DNA of 64,000 bases, taken from NCBI GenBank assembly GCA_020746835.1, contig JAGPNK010000002.1, forward strand, positions 682,001 through 746,000, in the 5' to 3' direction. Below the pieces are notes generated by a model. That model worked only from the letters and a program-made list of their open reading frames with translations. It searched no databases and was not told the origin of the DNA. The position numbers and the translations under genes are program-made. The stretch's first letter is position 1. Every line of letters starts with the position of its first letter. This document shows positions 1-10,783 of the stretch, piece by piece. Origin of the DNA: Stachybotrys elegans (taxonomy: Eukaryota > Ascomycota > Sordariomycetes > Hypocreales > Stachybotryaceae).

Positions 1-2154
1 AGAAGAAGAACCGGAAAATCGCCCAGCTGAGCGTCGGCGACACGCCTGCCATGACTCCCGGATCTCTCGAGAGGTAACACCCCTCCATTTGTCCTCCGTG
101 CATATGCCTCCCACACGTCCTCAGTACTGACTCCTGGCCGTATTCAGCGCCTCGTTAACGACCTGGGCCACCCAGCTTACGACCCTCGAATCCCGCGCCG
201 CCGAGCACGATCGCTACGGAAACAGCCTCATCTCCCAGGTCGCCGATCCCCTCAAGTTCTACGCCGGCCGCTTCGAAGAGCTGCGCAAGCGCCACTCCGA
301 CTACGCCGACAAGCTCGCCAACGAACGCGACACTGCCTACGCCGATCTGCGCAAAGTCAAGGGCAAGTACGACGCCGTCTGCCAGGAAGTCGAGACGAGG
401 CGCAAGAAGACGGAGTCGCATTACGACCGAGCAAAGGCCCAGAGCGCCTACCAGCAGCAACTCTACGACATGCACAATGCCAAGAATTCTTACCTCATCG
501 CTATCAACGTCACCAACAAGCATAAAGAAAAGTACTACCACGAATGGGTCCCCGAGGTCATGGACAGCTTGCAGGACCTCAACGAATTCCGCACCATGAA
601 GCTCAACGGCCTATGGGGCGTCGCCAGCAGTCTCGAGGACCAGATGCTGCAGCAGAGCCACAGCATGATGGAGCACCTCGGTCAGGAAATCACCAGGAAT
701 CTGCCGCACTTGGATTCGATGATGTACATGCGCCACAACATCGGCACCTTCCAGGAGCCCGCCGACAAGGTCTTCGAACCCAGCCCCGTGTGGCACGACG
801 ACGGCGCCATGATAGTCGACGACATGGCCAAGGTCTATCTGCGCAATGTGCTTGGAAAGTCCAAATCCCAGCTGGGTGAGCTAAGGAGAGAAGTCGACAA
901 GAAGCAGAGAGAGGTCGACTCCATCAAACGCACGAAGCAGGCTATCCGGGACGGAACCGAGAAGAAGGACGAAGTAGAGGTTGTGCGAATTCTCTTCAAC
1001 CTGCAGGAGGATCTGCACGCAGTCGACAGGCGGCGGCTGACAGCCGAGGTCGAGACGTCAACCATCACAGCCGTGGTAGGCGACGTTACCCTGGGCGCCA
1101 AGAACCACAACTTTAAGGGCCAGACGTTTAAGATCCCTACCAACTGCGACCTCTGCGGTGAGCGCATCTGGGGGCTGAGCGCCAAGGGCTTCGACTGCCG
1201 AGACTGCGGCTACACATGCCACAGCAAGTGTGAGATGAAGGTCCCCGCCGACTGTCCTGGCGAGCAGAACAAGGACGAGCGCAAGAAGCTCAAGGCTGAG
1301 CGCCAGGAAGCCGCCAACAAGCTCCTCAAGCCCGACGTTGCGGCCAGCTTACCACAGACGGCCGAGCTGCCCGACCTCAGCCGTTCCAACACCATGAACT
1401 CGCTGAGCTCCCGCTCGGCTCGCCCGTCCATGTCGGACCTGGGCGCCGGGCCGATGAGCCCCACGGAAGAGCAGCCGTCCGCCACTTCTCCCGCTGCCGG
1501 GGCCGTGTCTCCCCCGCTCACTTCTCCCAAGCCCGTCACGGGAACAGGAGCAAGGAAGAGAATAATGGCGCCTCCGCCGGCCGCCTACATCAGCGAGCTT
1601 CCCAGCAGCGAGACTAATGGCGGAGCCAAGGAGGAGAAGGCGGGCAAGATGCTCTACACGTTCGAAGCCAACGGTGACGGCGAGCTGTCAGTTCAGGAGG
1701 GCAGAGATGTCGTGCTCCTCGAACCAGATGGTAAGTTTCTCCCCCATATCACATCTCACTTAGAATCTCCAGCTCACAAATATGACAAGACGGCTCCGGT
1801 TGGGTCAAGGTCCGCGCCGGCTACAAGGAAGGCATGGTCCCCAGCACCTACGTCGAATTCACCACCACGGCCCCCGCCGCATCAGCCCGCCCGTCCTCGG
1901 TCATCTCGACGTCGACCACCTCCTCGACAGCGGCCAAGAAGAAGGGCCCCGCGGTGGCACCCCGCCGCGGCGCCAAGAAGCTCAAGTACGTCGAGGCGCT
2001 GTACGAGTACACGGCGCAGGGAGACACGGAGCACTCAATGGTCGAGGGTGAGCGCTTCGTCCTCGTAAAGGAGGACCCGGGCGATGGCTGGGTCGAGGTC
2101 GAGAAGGCGGGCATCACGGCGAGCGTACCTGCCAGCTACGTCCAGGCCGTTTAA
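1..2154 (+). CDS. bzz1: Bzz1-like F-BAR/C1/double-SH3 protein, 5'-truncated by window edge
   Basis: Exons are 3..73, 148..1730 and 1790..2154 in frame, and the 5' end lies outside the window. Intron 1 (74-147) has a TACTGAC branch site. Intron 2 (1731-1789) splits the first SH3 domain and splices to read PDDGSGW. About 672 residues are visible: the end of an F-BAR region with long Lys/Glu-rich helices (about 1-330), a C1 zinc finger (about 340-392, HxnCxxC...CxxC...HxxC pattern), a Ser/Pro-rich linker, SH3-1 (about 524-580, starting KMLYTFEANGDGEL) and a C-terminal SH3-2 (about 616-672, EALYEYTAQGDTEHSM). This order is that of fungal Bzz1. In yeast Bzz1 binds Las17/WASP and promotes Arp2/3 actin assembly at endocytic sites. 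Function is inferred from domain order. The gene is convergent with the zinc-finger gene at 3590. Confidence 0.93.
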
Positions 2155-3589
2155 CATTAAGTTTTCCCCGGCTTTTTCCTGCCTCCTTAACCTTTATTGG
2201 ACGTTATTCCTATTGTTTATTTTTGCGCCTGACGTGGATGGATGGGTTTCTCCCCTTTGTTGTGGGATGCATTAGATGGTGTTGGCCGCGGTCTTTTTTT
2301 TTTTCCCTCTGCTCTTGAATTGGGGCTGCTTCTCGTCATTGTTCCTTTTTGGTATTGTTGTGGATATACATGTTGCCTGGAGAAGGAGTAGCCTGCATAG
2401 AAACTTACTTTTTTTTCTGCAAATCGTGGAAAGGCGGGAGGAAAAGGGATAAGCATGGAATGGATGATGATGAAAGTCCTGACGCCTACATGATAGAGTG
2501 AGTGAGAGATTGCTCGCTACGGCGAGACGTGACGGGTTATGATGAGAAAACGAGGAGGTGAATAGGAAATAAAAATAAGAAATTCGTCTCATATTGTTCC
2601 CACTTGTGAGAGAGGGAGAAGAGATGTCATTACAGTCACATATTTCTGCACGGACAGATAGGTAGCAGAGTGAGGTAAGGTGCCCCTCCACCGTTTGGTA
2701 TTAAAGGGGAAATATTTTTCTTCATCACAGCCGCTCGGGCTTTTGCATCATCTATGTTACAAGGTATAAGTGGTGAAAATAGTAGGATGAGGGGGTGGCG
2801 CGACAAGACAGCCATCGTACAATCTGATAATGGAACCGCAGAACTTCACCTAGATAGCAAATGCCAGCCGCGCATATATGCTCTCTAGATTCTGCCTTCT
2901 CATCAGGGGAGGGAAAAGGAGGCGCACGCTCAATGTGCAAGCAAAGAAAGGGGAGAGAGAAAAAAAACCAGAGCAGGGCAGGAAAAGAAGAAACCCGCGT
3001 AATCCCGTAACACGCCCCCCTAGGTGAGGTTGCTTTCATATCAATCTTTATTCCGCGCGCAGGGAGAGAGATGTGGGGAAAGCAACAAAAGAAGGAAATG
3101 AACAAACAGGATTTCGACTTGGGGCAGTCAGTCGAAAGAAAAGGGGAAAAGGAAGAAGAGATTAAAAAAAAAGCACAATAGTTTAGTTCTGGATATCATC
3201 CTTTGGTTCCCATGTTCTCCGCCAATGTCCATTCTTGATGTAAACGCCTTGCCGGAAAGGAAGAGAAAATAGCGTTTCAAAGACTAAACGCAGAGAGACA
3301 GAGAGAAGGTATGAGAGAGGGGGAGGGGAGGTACAGAGGGGCGTAGGGTGTATAAATGTTGTGTGTGCACTTCATGTGTGCTATATCCCGGGAAGAAAAC
3401 GCCGGGCCAGGGATACCGTTCAGTTCAATCTGAGAAAGCCGTGCTCTGCGGAGAAATGGTCCGAAGAGGAAGAGGAGAAGCTTGAAAAGACGATGGCGAA
3501 GATTGTTGGGTTGTTGGTGGTGAAGAAGGAAATAGGGGCGAAGCATCGAAAGCGTCACCCGTCTCCAAGGCGCCCCAGCGCTCGAGCTC
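2155..3589. other. Intergenic, between convergent genes
   Basis: This stretch holds the 3' flanks of bzz1 and of the zinc-finger gene on the other strand. It has T-runs after 2290 and A-rich tracts near 2960 and 3160, as expected of 3' UTRs. Only short ORFs without recognisable motifs are present. Confidence 0.6.
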
Positions 3590-4904
3590 CTAGATCATCT
3601 GAGCAGTCGGTGCTCCGAGGCTATGTGTGCTGATCCCGTGGCGCAGAGCGTCCTGCAGCTCGGCTATTTGCGCCATCATGGCTAGGGAGTGCTGTGATTG
3701 TTGCTGGACCTCGGCCCGTAGCTTCTCGTTCTCCTCCTTGACCCGCTTGATCTCGTTGCGCATCTCGTCCATCTCTTCCGAGCTCTGGGTGACGCTGGAT
3801 CTGCGCTTGCGCTTTACACCAGCCTTGTCGCTGTCGTCCTCCTCGGGCGAGTTGACGTCGGCGGGTGGCGTAGTGCCGTCTATGTTGGTATGCACCCGTC
3901 GCAAATGCTCGTTTAGGTTCTCTTGGCGCGAGAATCCCTTCCCCGTATGCCGCTTGCAGTTGGGATGCGGGCAGTTTACCGTGTTCTTGGGGCCGCCGTG
4001 CATGCCGTGCACTTCACGCTCATGTCGAAGCAGTCCGCCAGAGTAGGTAAATCCGGGGAGGTTTTCGCAACCGTCTGACGGACATCGATATGGTCGCTCG
4101 TGCTTATCCATATGCTTGCTATACAGAGTATTAGTATTGCGGAGGTCCTCTGGCGTGGCACAAAGGTCTTACCTCCACTCGCACTTGCGCGCAAATGCCC
4201 TCACATCCTCCTTGCAGTCCTTGAGCGGACAGTGGAACTTCCCGTCGGCCTGTTTTTGGACGTCGCGCTCGGGCTTTGCTATTGACTTGATGCGAGAAGG
4301 GGGGGACGCTGCTCCAGGCGATACGTCTTTGGTGTCTGACAGATGGTCCGGGATGGACGGGGGCGGTAGAGGGACCTGGATGGGCGAAGGAAAGGCTTCC
4401 GCGGTGAGGTCAAGCCGGGTAGGGTCCTGAACTGAGGTGTCGTCGGCAAGTATACGGCTTTCATCCTCCATGACAGCTCTGTCGTCGGGCAATATGGGGT
4501 CGGCCGTGTAGTGGCTCAGCTCGGCGACGTCGTTGTCGGAATAGCGCGGCTCGGGGGCATGGTCGTGCTCGTCTCCGATGGGGGGATATGCGCCATCGTG
4601 AATGAAGTTCCTTGGCTCGAAGGCGACGCTCATGACGGGCACAGGGTGCTGCAAAGGCAGCTCGTGCAGCTTGGTGTATTCGTAGGGTGGCAGCAGGTGC
4701 TCCCTGGCTAGCTTGCGGCAAAGGACGACGGTCGCGTCGAGGGTGCACAAAGCAATCGAGACTTCTGCAGCAGATAGGAAGTCGTCAAGGGGTGTGGCAA
4801 GGCTTGTTCGAAATCGCAGGATCCGGGGCGGCAAGTATGGATACGTCCACTTCCGCAGCTCGGTAGATAGTTTCCGAGAGCCTGGTCGCGTTGAAGATGA
4901 TGGC
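3590..4904 (-). CDS. C2H2 zinc-finger protein with C-terminal coiled coil, 5' end unresolved
   Basis: The minus-strand exons 4904..4173 and 4118..3590 are joined across a 54-bp intron (4119-4172). The splice restores CEWSKHMDKHERPYRC, completing one finger and opening the next. Three C2H2-type fingers are visible: CPLKDC...HMDKH, CPSDGC...HEREVH and CPHPNC...HLRRVH. They are followed by a basic patch (KRKRRSS) and a heptad-like helix rich in Glu/Lys/Gln, suggesting dimerisation. The N-terminal half is acidic and Pro-rich without known domains. No ATG opens this frame upstream: a stop precedes it, and a good acceptor (TTTTTCAG) lies at 4905-4911, so a first exon probably lies further upstream. 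The alternative is an internal start at ATG 4633. It is probably a DNA-binding regulator; I do not recognise a named orthologue. Confidence 0.75.
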
Positions 4905-7377
4905 CTGAAAAATATGGAACGAAAGAGATGGTCAAGACCCAATGCTCAGGTTGTCGATCTTGCAAGGCCAGAGAAGCGCATTAGTCAGAGGGAGCATGCA
5001 CGTGACGATAAGATTGTTGGGTTGGTCCGAATGGTCCGGAGATGGTCCGTGCGCTGTGCTGTGCTTTTCTGTGAGCCGAAGTGCGAATGGGTGTGGAGGC
5101 GACTTGAGATGTGATGTGGCTTTTGTCCAAACGGCTTCAGGAACTCGATGATGCCGTCTGCCTTCGCGCCGGGAGCAACGCGTCTCTTTTATCTGCTGTA
5201 AATCCGCATCGCAGGCCCTAGGCACCGATGTGCACATGCAACGGTGTGACTCTATTGGTCTTATTGATGACCCATCGGTCTGGGGTATGGGATGGGTAGG
5301 AGCCGGGAGTTCCTTGCGCATGGTCAGTGAGTGACTCACTAGGCTAGGCCATGTGTGCCTCGTCGTGATGCGTAAGTAGTAGCAGGGCTGCGCCCACTCT
5401 CTTGACGACTGGGCTACGCCACACGTCCGTCGCGGCAGGTGTTTTGTCGTGGCGAATATTTCTGCACGCTCTGGGGATCAGACTGCACAGGGGGGCTCCG
5501 CTTGTCGTGAACCGTTCGTTTGGTCATTGGGCCCAGGCGAGCCGGCGTAGGCATCGTTGGGTGCCTTGGCCCCAAGCGACGCATGCCACATCAGCCAGAG
5601 TTGTTTTGAAGCAACGACTGGTTGTGAACGCTTGCACGTCTATTAAGATCCGTACGCGGTTTGCGCTGCCGGGTGCAGCTGTCTCCGCGATGGTGGGCTG
5701 TTGTCCAGCAGCAAGGCAGGCAGGCGTATGACTAGGTAGACAGGGCGTCGGCAATAACGCACGAGGCATCATGATCTGACCTGCCTGATTCCATATATAT
5801 GGATACACGGCCATGGCTGTGGAGGCTCTGCCATGGGCGGCGAGTTCGCAGGATGCTGACGTCCGGGAGTCGTTGTCGTCTCCGTGGTCCATGCTTGGCT
5901 CATTGTCACCCCGATGCCGCTGCCAAAGTGCCATTGGCATCGAGACGAGCTTCCCTTCAAGGCGACTTCGGGCCTTCTAACCGACAAAGGTGAACGAGGA
6001 GCTAGGCAGCCAGTCCCACGGACAACGAAAATCTGTCTCCATGAGGCAGGCTGCTGGCAGCTGAGGCTGACTTCACTTGATAGATGCAGCTTGAGGTGTT
6101 TGTAGGATCACCAGGCAACAGAAGTGAGCAGACATGGTTTGTCAAGATGGTGTAGTGGGCGAGGCCAAAGTCGAACAATCGTGGCCTCGATGCGGTGCCT
6201 ATAATTGGGGCTGTGGATGCGATAGGCAGAGGATGCAAGATGATAAAGTAGGTAGGCAGGGCAGGACCTTGAGATGGCGTGGTGGTTTGAGAGCTTGTTT
6301 GCTGGGCTGGTGGTGCCGTTTCACTGTCTCAGGCACTTCTGCATATCATCAGGCTGATGCCAGGGTCAGCGAGCCTCAGGCACACATAACCACTGCATCT
6401 CTTGACTGCACCCTCGATCCATACCATTCTGGACCAAGCCATGCTCGAAATGGACATGAGCACGAGATGGCGTTGCCTCAGGACTTGATGCTGTTGCTCT
6501 TTTACTGTGACACACATACCTATGTACCTTGTATAGGCATAAAGTCCCTACCTTAGGTTACTTGTAGTATATATGTTCAAGTGCAGACTATTCCAATCAA
6601 CTCCATGGGAGTAGTGAGAAGGATGCCGTCCACGCTGCAACAGCAAGGCACTTGTTGGCCATGGTCAATCACCTTCAGCCCCTCTCACTATGTACGTACT
6701 AATACCATAGAGCCCCAACTGCCAGCCGGGAGGGATGCGCCATCCGTTAGATGCACTCCACGCTTCCCCGCCCACCAGCATGGGTAGGCATATCCATGAG
6801 ATAATAATAATGATCTAGATCGCGGCTCGCGATAGCAGATCGATGGCTTCTCTGAAGCACCCAGCCTCGGCTGGCGAGATGGATGCAACAAGGACCACAT
6901 TGCATTCATTTAGCATTGCCACCACGATGCATCTGTATGTCCTTCAAGCCCATTTCGTTCCTTCACCCCATGGAGGCGAATCGGCACTGATATATTGCTC
7001 AAGAAATACCTAGACAGATACAGGTCGCCACACACCATAGACCCTGTCAAGCCTCTCTCACTCGCTTAATCAAATATGCAGTAGCCTGTTGGTCTAGACA
7101 TTTTGGTGTTGAAGGCCAAGCAGCTGAAGGTGGTTGTCTGCGGCAAATTCAACAAAAGGCAAGAGACCCCAACCTTCCCTTCCTTCCACAATTTCTCTTC
7201 TTGATACTCACCCAGAAAAATTTTCCTTCGCTTCATATTCGTCCTCGCACTGTCGCCTCAAACACTGGCATCTCTTTTGTCTTGTTTCATTCTTCATCCA
7301 GGTGCTGCCCCTGCTCTCTCGCGCTCAGCTCGGATCAGGCTTGCAGCACGCACTTCCATTGCTTCAAAGCCGATCCA
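4905..7377. other. Intergenic between divergent zinc-finger and MFS genes
   Basis: The 2.5-kb region should contain both promoters and the missing 5' exon of the zinc-finger gene (somewhere in about 4910-5350). All other ORFs are short, lack motifs and have no consistent splice structure. No repeat or RNA gene was seen. Confidence 0.5.
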
Positions 7378-9173
7378 ATGGCCCAGCGACAAAGCTCCCC
7401 AGCTGGGGATGCCGTCTTTGGCAAGGATGTCGAGGACTACGCCGGCGAACCAAGTCAAGGTCGGTCTGATGCAGGAGACAATGGCGCGCCCGCTCAGAAC
7501 GAAGACTACGATGTCGAAACCGTAGAGCGGGTGTACAGGTACGCTTCGACTCCATTATTCAACAATCGATATTCAGAGTCAAATGCTCACCATGACAAGG
7601 AAAATTGATTGGAGGATTATTCCTCGTACGTTCACCGTCCTCCCCGGCCCTCTGGTCTACTGACATCCTTCAGCTTTCTGGATCCTGTACTTCCTCTGCT
7701 CTGCCATCCGCTCCAACATTGGCATCGCCCAAACAATGAATCGCGAGCAGGGACACGACCTCATGACTACCCTGGGCCTCACCCCCAGAGACACGTCTCT
7801 TGCCTTGGCTCTCTTCTACGTAGCTTACGTCGTCTTCGACTGCCCCTCCAATTTGTTGATGAGCAAGCTCAGCCCTCGTCTCTGGATGAGCCGCATTGTG
7901 TTTGCGACGAGTCTAGTGGGCTGCTGCTTTGCTGCTGTACAGGACGCTTGGAGCTTGATGCTGCTTCGATTCCTGCTTGGAGTAGTCGTTGCCGGCATGT
8001 GGCCTGGCATGGCCTACTACCTGACTCTGTTCTATCCTCCATCTCGAACGGCGAAGCGTATTGGATACTACTTCACGGCATCACAGGTCTCGGCTTCTGT
8101 CGTCGGTCTCGTCTCCGCTGGTTTCCAACTGATGGATGGTCTTGGCGGCTTGGTCGGGTTCCGCTGGATGTTTCTCATCTACGGACTCGTCGGCATCGTC
8201 CTCAGCTTCATCCTTCTTTGGTGGCTTCCTGAGAGACCCCTTGCTCCGGGCCAGGAGAGGCAGCGCACTGGCATCATGAAGTACCTTCCTCCGGTCCCTG
8301 AGACTCTGACCGGCCACGATGCCGTTGTTCATTATCAGGATCTCAAGCGCGTTTACCACCCCCGCCCTTGGACTATGCGCGACTTGGGACTCACTCTGCT
8401 TGATTGGCGCCTCTGGCCATTGACCATGATGTATTTCGGTGTCGTGGGTGTGGGTATCGGCACGCAGATGTACGGGTCCATCATCATCGCGGCTATTCAG
8501 CCCCAGGCTAGCAGCATCGAGGTCAGCCTGCTGTTCGCTCCAATCTGGATCGTAAGTTTCTTGTCCTCCTATTGCGCTCACAAGATTGACCTTCTCCTAG
8601 ATGGATCTCATTGCGATTCTTCTTGTCACACCACTGTCTGACCGCTTCCATCGCTCTCGCGCCTACTTCTTTTCCGGCGCCGTCTGTATCCAGATTGCTG
8701 GGCTTCTCACTACTACCTTTGCGACCAGCAACGGATGGGCTCGCTATGGCGGTCTCCTCATGGTGGGCTTCGGACTAGGTCCTACTGTACCCATCTGCAT
8801 GGCCTGGTCCTCTGAAATCTTCCAGCGTCGCCATGGCGAGGTGGGAGTGGCCGCCGCTACTGCTCTCGTGTCTGGTCTGGGTAACCTTGGAAGTGTAATG
8901 ACGACCTACGCCCTCTACACTGGTTGGCCCGAGGATGCCGCTGCCGGTCCGCATCAGTTTCGCAATAGCAATCTCGTCATGATTGGCATTCTATGCATAA
9001 GCATTCTCAGTGCTTTTACCATGAAGGTGCTCTTGCGAATCTTTGGCAATCCACCCAGCACCAAGCTGTACGACGCCCAGTCCATCAGTGAGGCTGAGGA
9101 CGGTGCCGCCAGGCGAGAGGCTCAGGAGCGTGGGCTGGGAAAGCTGGCCAACCTCTGGCATCGACGCAACTAA
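7378..9173 (+). CDS. MFS transporter, allantoate permease/anion:cation symporter family
   Basis: Exons are 7378..7538, 7600..7625, 7674..8551 and 8601..9173, giving 545 residues. The ATG lies directly before MAQRQSSPAGD. Splicing of introns 1 and 2 rebuilds the family's N-terminal signature VYRKIDWRIIP followed by FWILYFLCSAIRSNIG, the first membrane span. Exon 2 is only 26 nt. About 12 hydrophobic segments follow, with the family-typical NREQGHDL loop, a PSNLLM motif in span 2 and RFLLGVVVAGMWPGMAYYL in span 4. The family (Dal5, Tna1, Vht1, Fen2 and relatives) imports organic anions such as allantoate, nicotinate or pantothenate with protons across the plasma membrane. The substrate cannot be told from sequence. 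No catabolic or biosynthetic partner genes adjoin it. Confidence 0.92.
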
Positions 9174-9415
9174 GAGCTGTCTCAGCCTATACCAGAGTCG
9201 TTGGTTCCCAGTCGCCCTTCAACAGTAGCCATTGCAACGACATCGCCTGGATCTTTACCGTCCTCAGGTAGTTCAACCCACCTCTCTTCCGAGTTTCTTT
9301 TCAACTTTTCCACGCTCCATCACGACAAAAAAAACAAAGCAACCCATCTAATGTTTATTCGCACTTTCATCAAGCGACTACCATGCCTCCAAGCTAGGGG
9401 AGTGGCAAGCCTTGG

Positions 9416-9518
9416 CCAGCGAAAGCGCTCCTACGCCATTGCTGGAGAAATGCGTATTGGACTCGGGGTGGCTAAGGGAACAATGCCGATGCGCTATTCC
9501 CTTCGCCATTCCATGGGA
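9416..9518. repeat. Diverged direct repeat, copy A
   Basis: It aligns without net gaps to 9721-9823 at an offset of exactly 305 bp. The two end blocks match well (about 25 of 30 and 16 of 20 positions) and the centre poorly; overall I count about 60 of 103 identical. The first block can fold as a hairpin (CCAGCGA pairing with TTGCTGG). Confidence 0.5.
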
Positions 9519-9720
9519 CCATAAAAACCTTCTCTTCGCATTCCAGAAGTCTGGGTATGACGATTGCCGATGTTACTTTTGGCATATCGGATTGTCTCGC
9601 TCGCCCAGCCTTTGTCTTCACCCATGTTTTTCTTTCTTTCTTTTGTTTTTGGATATTTTTGCACATGATACCCCATCAGCGTTTTAAACTCGCAGTCAGA
9701 CGAGTGATTATGAATTCTCG

Positions 9721-9823
9721 ACAGCGACAGTGCTGCTACGCCATCGCTGGGACGGCGCGTTAGGACCGAAGCCCAATGCCGACGACAATGCCGTTGCGCT
9801 ATCGCCTGGCGGGCTTCGTGGGA
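9721..9823. repeat. Diverged direct repeat, copy B
   Basis: It is the partner of 9416-9518. The corresponding hairpin arms are CAGCGA and TCGCTG, so pairing is kept although the bases differ. The shared core in both copies is ACAATGCCG followed by TGCGCTAT. Confidence 0.5.
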
Positions 9824-10224
9824 GTTTTCTGTTGAATTTGATACTGAAGGCTTGCTTCAGAGGAAAGTGTCATGTTATATGTAGCTGGGCCGAGAAACGG
9901 CTGTTTGTTGGCCTCTCTATAATATAACATATTCCCTGCGACGATGTTTCAACAAAGTAAATCACTCTTATAGTGTTCTGTTAACCATAAAATCCAGGGT
10001 CTGAGTGTTAATTCGCAAGCCCTGGGTTGTCATTGGCAATTGTGTTGCGACATATAGATGCAAGAGGCGCAGGTATGTGAATAAATTTTGCATCTAGGTG
10101 CTTTTGTTTTAAGCAAGGTGTAATGGCGGCTACGTGTTGATTGCGGCATACAGAACAAAGGATCATGTATTTACAGAAATAACCAATAGATTGTGATACC
10201 AATACCGAAAGTTCTAGCTAAATA

Positions 10225-10257
10225 AATGAACAATTATCGGATCTTGATTTGTTCATT
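10225..10257. repeat. Inverted repeat, 9-bp arms
   Basis: AATGAACAA at 10225-10233 is the exact reverse complement of TTGTTCATT at 10249-10257, with a 15-nt loop. It sits in the AT-rich stretch. Its role is unknown; it could be a terminator-like hairpin or a remnant of a short element. Confidence 0.35.
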
Positions 10258-10783
10258 CACATGAGAATCACAAGATGAAGCACCTTTTAAGGAAGCCTGT
10301 AGGGTAGGTTTAGAGCAATGGAGTTTAAGTTGGGCGGGTCCTGTTAGCCGGAGCTAAGTAACGACCAAGTCGATATCGGAGCTCTCGTGGCTCAGATAGG
10401 TGACTAGCGATGCGCGGTCAGCTCTTTGCACAGTCGGTCAGTCCAAAGGGACGAGGGGGGTACAGGATGGTCCATGCGAGGTCAAAGTGTGGGGGAAGCT
10501 CAAGATCAATGACGCCCCCCCGTATTCTGATACAAATGGAGAAGCAGTTGTAACGGCCGCCATACGCGTCCGCATCTCTATCTACGGGCTCCTGCGCCGT
10601 CATCAGACATCCGCACATGCTCCAAGAACGACACAGGCGTGCTCTAGTGCTTCGTAGATCCGCCACTCGCCCATTCCAGCTGTCGTTCCTGGCCATCCAC
10701 CCCCACCCATCGCGAGCGAGCCGACAAGAAAGCAAGCAGAGAGGGTACAGAGAGCAGCTTTGTTTGGAGCTCGGAAGCTCATC

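Larger units (their letters stand above)
9174..10783. other. Intergenic, partly AT-rich, with diverged duplicate elements
   Basis: This is the 3' flank of the MFS gene and the promoter of the F-box-like gene. About 9900-10330 is clearly more AT-rich than the surroundings and could be a decayed repeat. It also holds a diverged direct repeat (listed separately) and a 9-bp inverted repeat near 10225-10257. No coding region is supported. Confidence 0.5.
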
